From: Nocardia tengchongensis
GTDB taxonomy: Bacteria > Actinomycetota > Actinomycetes > Mycobacteriales > Mycobacteriaceae
Length of the DNA: 64,000 bases
Direction: 5' to 3'
Assembly (NCBI RefSeq): GCF_018362975.1
Contig: NZ_CP074371.1
Span: 4,712,001-4,776,000, forward strand
Shown here: piece after piece, positions 44,433 through 54,038 of the stretch
Layout: each line of letters starts with the position of its first letter
Position numbering within the stretch: position 1 is the first letter of the stretch
Position numbers and translations under genes: made by a program
The notes under the pieces: generated by a model
What the model saw: only the letters and a program-made list of their open reading frames with translations
What the model was told of the DNA's origin: nothing
Databases searched by the model: none

Positions 44433-46235
44433 CTACCCGTACAGCGACTCGATAGTAGCGGCGTACGTGGTTGCTATGGGTTTGCGTCTCAGCTTTCCGG
44501 TGGCCGTGAGGTGATCGGAGCCCGGCGCCCACACATCCGGCAGCACCGCGAACTTCTTGATCTGCTCCACCCGGGAGAGCTTGCTGTTCGCCGCGTCGAC
44601 GCCTTCCTGCAGGGTCGTGAGCACGCGCGGATCGCGGGCCAGCGCCGGAATCTCCCGCTCGGTTAGCTGGTGGCGCTCGGCGAAGGCGGCGGCCAGATCG
44701 GGGTCCAGGCAGATGAGGGCGGTGTTGTAGGCGCGGCCCTCACCGATCGCCACCACCGCGCCCGCCAGCGGCGTGTGCTCGGTGACGGTGTTCTCGATAT
44801 TGGTCGGCGACATGTTCTTTCCGGCCGCGTTGATGATGAGCTCCTTCTTGCGGTCCACGATCCGCAGGAAGCCCTCGGCGTCGAGTTCGCCGATATCGCC
44901 GGTGTGCAGCCAGCCGTCGGCGTCGACGGTCTCGGCGGTCTTGGCGGGTTCGCCGCGATAGCCGCGCATCACGCTGCCGCCGCGCACCAGCACCTCACCG
45001 TCGCCGGCGATGCGGACCTCGGTGCCGGGGAACGCGGTACCGACCGTGCCGATCTTGATGCGGTCCGGGCGGTCCATGGTGGCGCCCGCGGTGCACTCGG
45101 TCATGCCGTAGCCCTCGCACAGCGGCAGGCCCAGGCCGAGGAAGAACTCGTGGGTGTCCTTCGGGATCGGGGCGGACCCGGTGACCGCGATGCGAATCCG
45201 GTCCAGGCCCAGCTGCTCCCGGATGGCGGACAGCACCAGGCGATCGGCCAGGCGGAACTGCCAGGTGTCGATGATGCTCAGCGCGCGTCCGTCCGACGCG
45301 GCGCGCGCCCGCGCCCGGCCGCTCGCGACGGCCCACTCGATGAGCCGTCGCTTGACTGCGCTCGGCTCGGTGGCGAACCGTTCCTCCAGCGCGGCTTTGA
45401 CTTTCACCCACACCCGGGGCACGCCCATGAACACGCTGGGGTGCACTTCGGTGAGCGCGGCCGCGACCTCCTTCAGGTCCGGGCAGGTGGTGATCTGCGC
45501 GCCGGTCAGGATCGAGAGGTAGTGCGAGAGCCAGCGATTGGCGGCATGCGCGTCGGGGAGGTAGGAGATCACCCGGTCATCGGGGGAGCCGCCCCCGAAT
45601 TCGTCCACCACGCGGGCATTCTCGAGGAAATTCGTGTGGGTGAGCTCCACGCCCTTGGGCGGGCCGGTGGTGCCGGAGGTGTAGACGATGGTGAGCAGAT
45701 CCTCGGGAGCCACCGCACGCCAGGCGGATTCGACGTCGAACCCGCCGGGCGCGGTCGCCTCGAGCTCGGTCAGCGCGACGCACCCCGCGAGCGCCTCGTC
45801 GATACAGATGACGTGCTCCACCACACCGCCCTGCGCGGCGGCCCGCTCCACCGCCGCACGAACCGCCGGCGCGAACTGGGCCTCGCAGATCACCGCCTTG
45901 TTGCCCGCGTTGCTGAACTGATAGGCCAGCACCTCCACCGGATTGGTGTTGTACACCGAGAACGGCGTGGCGCCGGTGTGCAGGATCGCGGTGTCGCACA
46001 GGTGGAATTCGGGCCGGTTGGTCAGCATCAGCGCCACCGTGTCGCCCCGGCCGATGCCGAGTGCCGTGAGTCCGTTCGCGATGGCACGCACCCGGTCGGC
46101 GTACTCGCGCCAGGTGATCGAGACCGCGCCGCCGAGCGTGCGCAGCGCGACCGCGTCCGGATAGCGGGCCGCGGTGGCCTGGAACGCCTCGACCATGGTG
46201 CGCGGGGCCGTCCCCACTGCCGGTGTTGAACTCAC
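44433..46235 (-). CDS. Long-chain fatty-acid-CoA ligase (AMP-dependent synthetase)
   Basis: 600 aa from GTG 46235 with AGAGGTAGG upstream. Adenylating-enzyme core: A3 motif TIVYTSGTTGPPKGVELTH, A5 region GYGMTECTAGATMD, A7 WLHTGDIGELD, A8 FLRIVDRKKELIINAAGKN, and a final lysine in TGKLRRKP. The overall length and NRPEFHLCDTAILHTGATPF place it with FadD11/FACS long-chain acyl-CoA synthetases. It activates fatty acids with ATP and CoA in the cytosol. Followed directly by PucR. Confidence 0.93.
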   Translation of the reverse strand: MSSTPAVGTAPRTMVEAFQATAARYPDAVALRTLGGAVSITWREYADRVRAIANGLTALGIGRGDTVALMLTNRPEFHLCDTAILHTGATPFSVYNTNPVEVLAYQFSNAGNKAVICEAQFAPAVRAAVERAAAQGGVVEHVICIDEALAGCVALTELEATAPGGFDVESAWRAVAPEDLLTIVYTSGTTGPPKGVELTHTNFLENARVVDEFGGGSPDDRVISYLPDAHAANRWLSHYLSILTGAQITTCPDLKEVAAALTEVHPSVFMGVPRVWVKVKAALEERFATEPSAVKRRLIEWAVASGRARARAASDGRALSIIDTWQFRLADRLVLSAIREQLGLDRIRIAVTGSAPIPKDTHEFFLGLGLPLCEGYGMTECTAGATMDRPDRIKIGTVGTAFPGTEVRIAGDGEVLVRGGSVMRGYRGEPAKTAETVDADGWLHTGDIGELDAEGFLRIVDRKKELIINAAGKNMSPTNIENTVTEHTPLAGAVVAIGEGRAYNTALICLDPDLAAAFAERHQLTEREIPALARDPRVLTTLQEGVDAANSKLSRVEQIKKFAVLPDVWAPGSDHLTATGKLRRKPIATTYAATIESLYG

Positions 46236-46348
46236 GACCTACCTCTGACTCGAACATCGTCGGGGCGGCGCGGCCCCGTGGCTGTTCCAGCAGATCGCAC
46301 AAAGCCCGGGGCGGGCCAGTGGCAATGCGGAAGAACCGGGACGGATCG

Positions 46349-46366
46349 TTTGTGCACTGTGACAAA
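46349..46366. promoter_or_regulatory. Short palindrome upstream of glnA
   Basis: TTTGT-N8-ACAAA in the 248-bp divergent region between the acyl-CoA ligase and glutamine synthetase starts. Only 5-bp arms; tentative operator. Confidence 0.3.
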
Positions 46367-46483
46367 AGCATTCACGTCCGCTCGGGCGGCCGCGCGACGT
46401 ATCGTGATTAGCACGAACAGGACCGCCGGACCCCGACCGGGCCGTCCGATCGGGTAGGCGTGCGCGGCCACTAGGAGGCAGCG

Positions 46484-47920
46484 GTGATCACCCCTACCGT
46501 CAACGGAGTACAGGACTACATCGACGCCGAGGAAGTCCGGTACGTCGACATCCGCTTCTGCGACGTCCCCGGCATCCAGCAGCATTTCTCCATCCCGGCG
46601 AGCATGTTCGGCCCCGAACTGGTCGAGGAGGGCATCGCCTTCGACGGCTCGTCGGTGCGCGGCTTCCAGGCCATCCACGAGTCCGACATGCTGCTGCTGC
46701 CGGATCTGCGCACCGCGCAACTGGATTCGTTCCGCGCCGCCAAGACCCTCAATATCAGCTGCTTCGTCCACGACCCGCACACCCGCGCCGCCTACAGTCG
46801 CGACCCGCGCAATGTGGCCCGCAAGGCCGAGGAATATCTGCGCTCCACCGGAATCGCCGACACCGCCTATTTCGGGCCCGAGGCCGAGTTCTACATTTTC
46901 GACTCCGTCCGCTACGACACCACCATGAATCGCGCCTTCTACGAAGTGGATTCGTCCTCGGCGGATTGGAATACCGGCGAGAAAATCAACCCGGACGGCA
47001 CGCTCAACCGCGGTTACAAAGTGCGGCCCAAAGGCGGCTATTTCCCCGTCGCGCCCTATGACGCCGACGTCGATCTGCGCGACCTCATGTGCACCCACCT
47101 GCAGGAGGCCGGATTCGAATTGGAGAAAGGCCATCATGAGGTCGGCACCGCCGGACAGGCCGAGATCAACTACCGGTTCAACACCCTGCTCGCCGCCGCC
47201 GACGACCTCATGCTCTACAAGTACATCATCAAGAACACGGCCTGGGCGGACGGCAAGACCGTCACCTTCATGCCCAAACCGCTCTTCGGCGACAACGGTT
47301 CCGGCATGCACGTGCACCAATCGCTGTGGAAGGACGGCGCGCCGCTGTTCTACGACGAGGCCGGCTACGCGGGACTCTCGGATCTGGCGCGCCACTACAT
47401 CGGCGGCCTGCTGCACCACGCGCCGTCGCTACTGGCCTTCACCAACCCGACGGTGAACTCCTACAAGCGCCTGGTCCCCGGCTACGAGGCCCCCGTGAAT
47501 CTGGTGTACAGCCAGCGCAATCGGTCCGCCGCGGTGCGAATCCCGGTGACCGGCACCAACGCCCGCGCCAAGCGGCTCGAATTCCGTTGCCCCGACTCCT
47601 CGGGCAACCCGTACCTGTCCTTCGCCGCCATGATGATGGCCGGACTCGACGGCATCACCAACAAGATCGAGCCCGCGCTCCCCGTCGACAAGGACCTCTA
47701 CGAGCTCACCCCCGAGGAGTCCGCCGAGGTCACCCAGACCCCCGGCAGCCTCGAGGAGGTCGTCAACCGCCTCGAGGCCGACCACGACTACCTCACCCAG
47801 GGCGGGGTTTTCACCGAGGACCTGATCGACACCTGGATCCGGCTCAAGCGCGACACCGAGATCGCCGAGATCAACCTCCGCCCGCACCCCTACGAATTCG
47901 AGCTCTACTTCGACGTGTAG
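46484..47920 (+). CDS. glnA: Glutamine synthetase type I
   Basis: 478 aa from GTG 46484 with AGGAGG upstream. It forms glutamine from glutamate, ammonia and ATP as a dodecamer. Core motifs: [24 protein letters not shown] (metal Glu), [45 protein letters not shown]. The adenylylation loop [10 protein letters not shown] has Tyr406, so it is of the GlnE-regulated beta type; Thr stands where Pro is usual. It ends [13 protein letters not shown], as in GlnA1. Nocardia normally has several glnA paralogues, and no other nitrogen gene is adjacent, so it may not be the main copy. Its last 16 bases overlap helR on the other strand. Confidence 0.92.
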   Translation: MITPTVNGVQDYIDAEEVRYVDIRFCDVPGIQQHFSIPASMFGPELVEEGIAFDGSSVRGFQAIHESDMLLLPDLRTAQLDSFRAAKTLNISCFVHDPHTRAAYSRDPRNVARKAEEYLRSTGIADTAYFGPEAEFYIFDSVRYDTTMNRAFYEVDSSSADWNTGEKINPDGTLNRGYKVRPKGGYFPVAPYDADVDLRDLMCTHLQEAGFELEKGHHEVGTAGQAEINYRFNTLLAAADDLMLYKYIIKNTAWADGKTVTFMPKPLFGDNGSGMHVHQSLWKDGAPLFYDEAGYAGLSDLARHYIGGLLHHAPSLLAFTNPTVNSYKRLVPGYEAPVNLVYSQRNRSAAVRIPVTGTNARAKRLEFRCPDSSGNPYLSFAAMMMAGLDGITNKIEPALPVDKDLYELTPEESAEVTQTPGSLEEVVNRLEADHDYLTQGGVFTEDLIDTWIRLKRDTEIAEINLRPHPYEFELYFDV

Positions 47921-50081
47921 AGACCCGACAGGGCCTGCGGGAGCGGGCCTTCGTGCAGGACGCCCAGGCGCTGGGTGGCGCGGGTGAGGGCGACGTACAG
48001 TTCGGCCGCGCCGCGGGGGCCGTCGGCCAGGATGTGCTCGGGTTCGACCACCAGGACGGCGTCGAACTCGAGGCCCTTGGTCTCCGAGGCGGGGACCGCG
48101 CCGGGCATGCCGGGCGGGCCGATCACGATGCTGGTGCCCTCGCGCCCGGCCTCGTCGCGGACGAATTCCTCGATGGCGGCGGGCATTTCGGCGGGGGAGA
48201 GCTGTCGGCCCCAGGGCTGGACGCCGCAGGCGCGCACCGACTCCGGCGGCGTCACATCGGGGGCGAAATCGGCGAGCACCGCCGCGGCCACCGCCATGAT
48301 CTCCGCCGGGGTGCGGTAGTTCACCGTCAGCGACCGGTAGAGCCAGCGGCCGGGCACGTAGGTGTCGAGCATCTCCGCCCACGAGGTCGCGCCCGCCGCC
48401 GAACGGCGCTGTGCGAGATCGCCCACCACGGTGAAGGAATGGCTCGGGCAGCGGCGCATCAGCACCCGCCACTCCATCGCCGAGAGCTCCTGGGCCTCGT
48501 CGACCACGATGTGCCGGTAGGTCCAATCCCGGTCCGCGGCGGCGCGTTCGGCGAGCTCCCGGGTGTCGCGTTCGAGGAAACGCTCGGCCAGGTCCTCGCC
48601 GTAGAGCATGTCGGTGGCGAACAGATGATCCTCGTCGTCCATGTGGTCGGCGCGGTTGACCAGCAGGTCGAGCACCTCCTCGGCGTAGGCGGCCTGCGCC
48701 TTGCGTTCCCGCTCGGCCGCCGCGTCCTCGGCGGAGGTGTCGCGGCCCAGCAGATCGATCAGCTCGTCGAGCAGCGGGACATCCGACACCGTCCACGCCT
48801 CGCCGTCGGCCCGCCAGAGCGCCGGGTCGGCGCCGGCAGCGCGCAACCGATCGGGCGACGAGAGCAGCTCGGCGAGTATCGATTCCGGGGTCAGGGTCGG
48901 CCACAGCTCGTCGAGCAGCGCGGTGAAGCCGTCGTGCTCGGCCAGTTCGGTGCGCAGATCCGCGCGCATGTTCTCCCACGCCTCGCGGTCCGCGCGGGTC
49001 AGCCAGCCCTCGCCGATGCGGGCGATCGCGCGCTCGGTCAACGCCCAGGTGAGGACCTCCACGAAGGTCGCGCGCGCCAGGTTGTGCGGCAACCCGCTCT
49101 CACGCGCCTCCGACCGCGCCCAGTCCGCCACATCCGCGCCGACCCGCACCGTCACATCCGGCAGCTCGATGGTGACCGGCTGCTCCGGGACGCGCTGACG
49201 GTCGGCGACCGCGGCCTTCAGCACATCGAGGATCTTCAGCGAACCCTTGAGCCGCGCCGGCGCCGGCTCGTCCTCCGCGGCGGCCTGCAGACCCGGCAGC
49301 AGATCCGCGGTGGTGGTGAACACCACGTTCGTCTCACCGAGCGACGGCAGCACCCGCCCGATGTGCCGGAGGAAGGCCGTATTCGGGCCGACCACCAGCA
49401 CCCCGTTGCGTTCCATCTGCTCGCGCTGGGTGTAGAGCAGATACGCCACCCGGTGCAGCGCGACCACGGTCTTGCCGGTGCCCGGCCCGCCCTCGATCAC
49501 CAGCGTGCCCGGATGGTCGAGCCGGATGATCCGGTCCTGCTCGGCCTGAATGGTGGCCACGATGTCGCGCATGCCCTCGCCGCGCGGGGCGTCGACCGCC
49601 GCCAGCAGCGCCGCGTCACCGCGCTCACCGTCACCGGGACGGCCGAACACCTCGTCGGTGAAATCCACCACCTGCCGCCCGCGCGTGTGGAATTGGCGAC
49701 GCCGCCGCATCTGCTCGGGCTCGCGGCGGTCGCGGTGTAGAACGCCTGCGACGCCGGCGCCCGCCAATCCTGCAGCAGCGGCTCGAACTCGTTCGCCTCG
49801 TCGTAGATGCCGATCCGGCCGATATAGGTGTGCTCGCCGGTCTCCCGGTCCAGCCGCCCGAAGCACAACCCGTTGTCGGCCACACCCAGTCGCGCCGACT
49901 CCTTGGCCAGCGCCCGCGCCTCGGCATCGCGCTCCACCATCACCGTGGCATTGCCGCGCACGGTCAGCGTCTCGCTGTAGCGGCCCTTGACCCGCGCCCG
50001 CTCGGCATCCAGCCGCGCGTACAGGCCGTCCACATAGTCCTGCTCCGACCGCAGTTCGTTCGCATATCCCTGATCCGACAC
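47905..50081 (-). pseudogene. helR: HelR-type helicase-like rifamycin-resistance protein, frameshifted as assembled
   Basis: Begins at GTG 50081 (GGAAGG upstream; GTG 50087 or 50090 possible) with SDQGYANELRSEQDYVDGLY and the HelD-type N-terminal coiled coil. It continues YIGRIGIYDEANEFEPLLQDW, then loses frame near 49722, one base missing: EPEQMRRRR follows. The remainder is intact: Walker A VIEGGPGTGKTVVALHRVAY, VVGPNTAFLRHIGRVLP, HIVVDEAQELSAMEW and ELYVALTRATQRLG. Corrected length is about 725 aa. HelD/HelR proteins bind RNA polymerase; HelR displaces rifamycins and gives resistance. The upstream RAE supports HelR rather than housekeeping HelD. Confidence 0.85.
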
Positions 50082-50176
50082 CAGCACCACACCTTCCGCC
50101 CAGCAGATCCCCGGCCGCCGCCCGCGCGACATCCGCGCAGGTTGCAGCCCTCGGCCAGCGATTGTGCGCCATCCCC

Positions 50177-50195
50177 GGGCCTTGCCGCAAGCCCC
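50177..50195 (-). promoter_or_regulatory. Rifamycin-associated element (RAE) upstream of helR
   Basis: On the reverse strand GGGGCTTGCGGCAAGGCCC, an imperfect inverted repeat matching the RAE consensus known from rifamycin-inducible resistance genes of actinomycetes. It lies 95 bp before the helR GTG. TTTCAACATATATCG, a possible promoter with -10 TATATC, lies just upstream, so the RAE falls near the transcription start. Confidence 0.85.
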
Positions 50196-50258
50196 CCGGT
50201 GCGATATATGTTGAAAGGGGAGGGACAACGAACCCTCCCATTCCCGTCTCCCAGGCCG

Positions 50259-50732
50259 TTACGCCGCGGTCGGACGCTGCCCACCCGACACCAGGTTCAT
50301 GATGTCCTTGTTGCCGTCGGCCCACTGCGCGGTCATCACCATCGAATCCACCTTCCACTCGTCGTCCGCCAGGTGCAGGCCGATGCGGTAGGTGCCGCCC
50401 AGCGTCCAGCGCGGCGAGCCGAGCGGATTGGCCAGAATATGGACCGCCTGGAACACCGCGGTCAACTCGGCGCGATCGCCGTCCACGGTCACCAGGTGAT
50501 TGCCGAGCAGATGCTGGGTGGCGTCGAAGGCGCCGATCAGCTTCTCCCAGTCGGCCCGGATCTGCCCCGGCGTCACCCGCGCCGGCTCACCGCCCCAGAC
50601 ACTCGAATAGTCGAGGGTGACCTCGTCGGCGAAGACGCCCGGGAAGGCGTCCCAGTCGCGAATATCGATGAACCAGAACAGCCTGGTGGCGGCCTCGATG
50701 ATGTCGGCGCGCTGCTGAGCGGAAGCACTCAT
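50259..50732 (-). CDS. SnoaL-like (NTF2-fold) protein
   Basis: 157 aa from ATG 50732 with AGGAG seven bases upstream. Small cone-shaped NTF2 fold: the helix RADIIEAATRLFWFIDIRDW, FPGVFADEVTLDYSSVWGG with an Asp-Tyr pair, FDATQHLLGNHLVTVDGD, and WTLGGTYRIGLHLADDEWK. Proteins of this fold act as isomerases, cyclases or dehydratases, or only bind small hydrophobic molecules; no activity can be assigned. Divergent from an XRE/MmyB-type regulator with 128 bp between starts. Confidence 0.85.
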   Translation of the reverse strand: MSASAQQRADIIEAATRLFWFIDIRDWDAFPGVFADEVTLDYSSVWGGEPARVTPGQIRADWEKLIGAFDATQHLLGNHLVTVDGDRAELTAVFQAVHILANPLGSPRWTLGGTYRIGLHLADDEWKVDSMVMTAQWADGNKDIMNLVSGGQRPTAA

Positions 50733-50860
50733 GTCAAATCTCCTACCGTGCAAGGGAATCGGTGTCACCGATGCTGCGCGCGCCGGAAGCCGCCAACCAG
50801 GGCGAGTCGTGTCTGGTATCGCCGGGGCCACCCACCGCCGGACCGTGTAGAACTGCGTAC

Positions 50861-51640
50861 ATGGCGGTGCGTGAGGACCTGGCGGAATTCCTGAAGTCAC
50901 GGCGCGCGCGGGTCGACCCGCAGGCATCGGGCCTGCCGCCCTCCGGCCTTCGACGCGTCCCCGGCCTGCGCCGGTCCGAGCTCGCGCACCTCGCGGGCAT
51001 CAGCGCCGAGTACTACCAGCGGCTCGAACAGCGCCGCGCCGCCAACCCGTCGGCCGAGGTGCTCGACGGCCTGGCCGCCGCGCTCGGTCTCGACGCCGTC
51101 GAGACCGAACACCTGCACGCCCTGGCCCACCCGCCCCGCCCGGCCGCCGGCGTCGCGCCCGCTCCGCGGCCGGAACTGCTGCGCATGCTCGACCTGATCG
51201 ACAAAGCCCCCGCGGCGCTGATCACCGACACTTTCGACGTCCTGGCCGCGAATCCCTTGGCGCACTATGTCTTCGGCGCCATGATCGCGGGCAACATGGC
51301 CCGCGCCCTGTTCGCGGACCCGGCCGCACGCGACTTCTACGGTGACTGGGACGCCGTCGCCGCCGCCACCGTCGCCCAGCTGCGCCGCGTCGCCGGACGC
51401 TACCCGGACGACCCCGCCACCGCGGCGCTGATCGACGAGCTGACCACCGCCTGCGCCGAATTCGCCGCGCTCTGGGCCGCGGGCGACGTCGAGCACCGCA
51501 GCCACGGGGTCAAACGGATCCGCCATCCATCGTCCGGCGAGCTGTCCTTCACCTACGAGAACCTCGAACTGCCGGGCGACCCTCGGCAGCGCATCGTCAC
51601 CTTTGTCCCGGCTCCCGGCAGCACTTTGCCCGCGCTGTAG
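50861..51640 (+). CDS. XRE-family regulator with MmyB-like ligand domain
   Basis: 259 aa from ATG 50861. N-terminal XRE helix-turn-helix (LRRSELAHLAGISAEYYQRL, then EQRRAANPSAEVLDGLAAAL). The MmyB-like, PAS-related domain follows: LLRMLDLIDKAPAALITD, FDVLAANPLAHYVFG, LFADPAARDFYGDWDAV and HPSSGELSFTYENLELP. In relatives this domain binds a fatty-acid-like molecule, and the regulators control a divergent oxidoreductase or SnoaL-like gene, as here. A candidate for sensing the substrate of the neighbouring NTF2-fold protein (inference). Confidence 0.9.
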   Translation: MAVREDLAEFLKSRRARVDPQASGLPPSGLRRVPGLRRSELAHLAGISAEYYQRLEQRRAANPSAEVLDGLAAALGLDAVETEHLHALAHPPRPAAGVAPAPRPELLRMLDLIDKAPAALITDTFDVLAANPLAHYVFGAMIAGNMARALFADPAARDFYGDWDAVAAATVAQLRRVAGRYPDDPATAALIDELTTACAEFAALWAAGDVEHRSHGVKRIRHPSSGELSFTYENLELPGDPRQRIVTFVPAPGSTLPAL

Positions 51641-51795
51641 GAACCGACGCGATTCACTCGCGAGTCCACTCCGACGCGCCGAGGGCGGTTACGTGTCCAC
51701 TCGGTGTGTTGTCGTTACATTGGGGACCGGACGGATCGGTCGTGACGCGAGAATGACCCGCAGGGAGGCGGGTTCGCGGCGCGGCGCGGGAATAC

Positions 51796-51834
51796 CGTTG
51801 TGACACAACGTGCCACGCGAATGACAACGCGTGG
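51796..51834. promoter_or_regulatory. Palindromes in the 299-bp gap before the TPR-like gene
   Basis: CGTTGTG-A-CACAACG at 51796-51810 is a perfect 15-bp palindrome. Directly after it, CCACGCG (51813-51819) and CGCGTGG (51828-51834) form a second inverted repeat with an 8-base spacer. They are 106-144 bp before ATG 51940; probable operators. The rest of 51641-51939 shows nothing recognisable. Confidence 0.5.
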
Positions 51835-51939
51835 TCATGTGGGGTGGCGTCAAACTATGACCTTTACCTCAGTGACCGCGCGGGATCGTGGCACGGTCAT
51901 ACGATCCGGGGCTGACATATGCGGGAAGGCGAGTAGGCC

Positions 51940-53541
51940 ATGGATCGAAATGCGTTCGTCGAGGTGATGAACGAGGCGAGCGGCATGCTGGAGACCGGCC
52001 GGGCCGAGGAGGCGCTGGCCCGGTTGTCGGCGTTCGACGACGAGCTGCCGGGGGTCCCCGATCCCAAGGAATACGGCTGGATCGTGTCCTACCGCTTCCG
52101 ATCCGCCTTCGCCGCGGGCGATTACGCCCAGGCCCTACACCTGGCCGAACACGGACCGGCCCGCTACCCGGCCGACATCCCGCCCGCCACCCTGGCCACC
52201 ATGTACTCGATGGCCGTCGAGGCCGCCACCCAACAGGGCCTGCCCGACAGCGCCGTCCTGATGGCCGACCGCTGCATCGAACTGCGCCGCACCCACGGCG
52301 AACACGCCGAGGTGCTGATGGCGGCCATGACCGCCTGCACCCTGCTCGGCGACCTCGAAAGACACGACCTGGCAAGCAGATATGCGCAGCTGCTCATCAC
52401 CGAGGGCGTCGGCCACGACGACTACCGCGGCTACGGCTACTACGCGCTGTGCGCCGCCATCGAACAGGGCGTCGGCGAGCACCTGATCGACACCCTGCGG
52501 GCCGGGCGCGAATGGCTCGAAACCCAGGACAACGAATTCGCCCGGGTGGCACTGGAATATCTGCAGACCGCCCCCAGCCTGCGACCCCCGCTCGCGGTCG
52601 ACCTGAACCTGGCGGACCCGCTCGGCGACGCGATGTCGTTCCCGGAACCCGGCGCGGCACAGCCTGATCAGGCCTTTTCCGCATTCGACAGCGGTGCGGC
52701 ACAGTCCGCGGTCAATGGCGCGGAACCCGGTATCGCGGGACCGGATTTCGGCGGGATCCTGCCCGGTCCGGACGCCGCGACCCCCGATTTCGGCCTCGCG
52801 CCGCCCGCCCCCAGCCTCGCGCCGCCCGCCCCCGGCGTCGGACAGCCCGAACCCGGTGTGCCGCCGCTCGCTCCGCCCGCCGCGCCCGACGCCATGCAGA
52901 CCGAGTACCTGCCGGTCGGTGACGGTGCGCCGCAGGCGGTGACGGGTCCCGCCCAGCCGCCCGCCGAGCAGCTCGCAGGCGGCGAGACCGCCGACGCGCT
53001 GATGGACGCCAACCGGCCCGGCATCGCGGCGGCCGCCTACCGGGCGCTGATGGACGACGCCGTCGGCACCGGTCGACCGGACCCGCTCATCATGGGCAAG
53101 GCCACCTTGGGCCTGCTCACCGCGCTCATCTTCGACAATCGGGTCGGCGAGGCGCATTCGGTGTGGATCGACGAGCAGGGACCCACCTACCTGGGCATCT
53201 GGTCGCTCGAGAACGGGCAGACCTCCGTGCATGACGCCATCGCCTACAACCTGGTCGCCGCGTTCCTGCACTCGCTGAGCACCGGCGACCCGAACGCCGC
53301 CAACCACGCCGTCGACAGCCTGATGACCCGAAACGTGGAGTGGGCCTACGAGAACGACCGCCAGGTCGTGCCCGCCATGATCGGCAGCTGGCGCCGCCAC
53401 CTGCTCGAGATCCACGGCGGCGAACCGGCCCCCGAATACCGCTGGCAGCTCACCCAGGCCGAACAGCGCTGGGGCGCGCCGATTCCCGACGGTGGCCTCT
53501 ATTGGATGCGCCCCTACCGCTGGGTCGTGGACTGGCTCTGA
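51940..53541 (+). CDS. TPR-like helical-repeat protein with Pro-rich linker, function unknown
   Basis: 533 aa; GGGAAGG upstream of ATG 51940. Residues 1-215 are paired helices of TPR type (MLETGRAEEALARLSAFDD, ALHLAEHGPARYPADIPPA, LMAAMTACTLLGDLERHDL). Residues about 216-345 form a low-complexity Pro/Ala/Gly linker containing two copies of LAPPAP. A second helical block, 346-500, again looks TPR-like, ending with an aromatic tail WMRPYRWVVDWL. No signal peptide or membrane helix, so a cytoplasmic scaffold is likely. I do not recognise the family. Confidence 0.75.
   Translation: MDRNAFVEVMNEASGMLETGRAEEALARLSAFDDELPGVPDPKEYGWIVSYRFRSAFAAGDYAQALHLAEHGPARYPADIPPATLATMYSMAVEAATQQGLPDSAVLMADRCIELRRTHGEHAEVLMAAMTACTLLGDLERHDLASRYAQLLITEGVGHDDYRGYGYYALCAAIEQGVGEHLIDTLRAGREWLETQDNEFARVALEYLQTAPSLRPPLAVDLNLADPLGDAMSFPEPGAAQPDQAFSAFDSGAAQSAVNGAEPGIAGPDFGGILPGPDAATPDFGLAPPAPSLAPPAPGVGQPEPGVPPLAPPAAPDAMQTEYLPVGDGAPQAVTGPAQPPAEQLAGGETADALMDANRPGIAAAAYRALMDDAVGTGRPDPLIMGKATLGLLTALIFDNRVGEAHSVWIDEQGPTYLGIWSLENGQTSVHDAIAYNLVAAFLHSLSTGDPNAANHAVDSLMTRNVEWAYENDRQVVPAMIGSWRRHLLEIHGGEPAPEYRWQLTQAEQRWGAPIPDGGLYWMRPYRWVVDWL
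52794..52835 (+). repeat. 21-bp tandem duplication in the Pro-rich linker
   Basis: Two head-to-tail copies of a 21-base unit beginning CCTCGCGCCGCCCGCCCCC (52794-52814 and 52815-52835), differing at one position and encoding LAPPAP-type repeats. Confidence 0.8.
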
Positions 53542-53576
53542 CCGTGCCGGTGACCGGGGGAGTGCCCGCGGCGGCC

Positions 53577-53582
53577 TAGGCT
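53577..53582 (+). promoter_or_regulatory. -10 element of leaderless ArsC-like transcript
   Basis: TAGGCT at -12 to -7 relative to ATG 53589, with no Shine-Dalgarno. Confidence 0.55.
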
Positions 53583-53588
53583 GGCGGC

Positions 53589-53951
53589 ATGGCAGAGACC
53601 GAAATCTGGCACAACCCGCAGTGCTCGAAGAGCCGTACCGCCAAGGCGGTGCTCGAGGAGACCGGCTCGGACTACGTCGAGCGCCGCTACCTCGACAACC
53701 CGCCTTCGGCCGACGAGATCCGCGCCGCCCTGACCAAACTCGGCCTGGAACCGTGGGACATCACCCGCACCGCCGAGGCCCAGGCCAAGGAGCTCGGCGT
53801 CGCCGCCTGGGGCCGCACCCCCGCGGACCGCGACCGCTGGATCGAAGCCCTCGCCACCCACCCCCGCCTCATCCAGCGCCCCATCGTCTTCACCGCCGAC
53901 GGCCGCGCCTTCGTCGCCCGCGACGACGAATCCCTCGACGAACTGCGCTGA
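53589..53951 (+). CDS. ArsC/Spx-family (YffB-like) thioredoxin-fold reductase
   Basis: 120 aa. Thioredoxin-like ArsC family: active-site loop HNPQCSKSRTAKAVLEE with a single Cys at position 12, then YLDNPPSADEIRAAL, LGLEPWDITRT, and a final QRPIVFTADGRAFVARD. Canonical plasmid ArsC has Cys-x-x-x-Arg with three distal Arg residues; here the R after CSKS is present. The role, glutaredoxin-dependent arsenate reduction or Spx-like redox function, is undecided, and no other arsenic gene is near. Probably leaderless. Confidence 0.88.
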   Translation: MAETEIWHNPQCSKSRTAKAVLEETGSDYVERRYLDNPPSADEIRAALTKLGLEPWDITRTAEAQAKELGVAAWGRTPADRDRWIEALATHPRLIQRPIVFTADGRAFVARDDESLDELR

Positions 53952-53984
53952 GCCGACCGGCACGGCCGGGTCCGGACACGACTT

Positions 53985-54017
53985 CGCCCCGGCGAGGCTG
54001 CATGCCTCGCCGGGGCG
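53985..54017. terminator. Strong bidirectional terminator
   Basis: CGCCCCGGCGAGGC, loop TGCAT, GCCTCGCCGGGGCG: perfect 14-bp stem between the convergent ArsC-like and deazaflavin-type genes. Confidence 0.85.
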
Positions 54018-54038
54018 ATCTGTCTGCCGAGCGGCGGG

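Noticed and set aside
46349..46366. TTTGTGCACTGTGACAAA as a CRP site upstream of glnA
   Set aside because: Lacks the TGTGA-N6-TCACA spacing; kept only as a weak palindrome.
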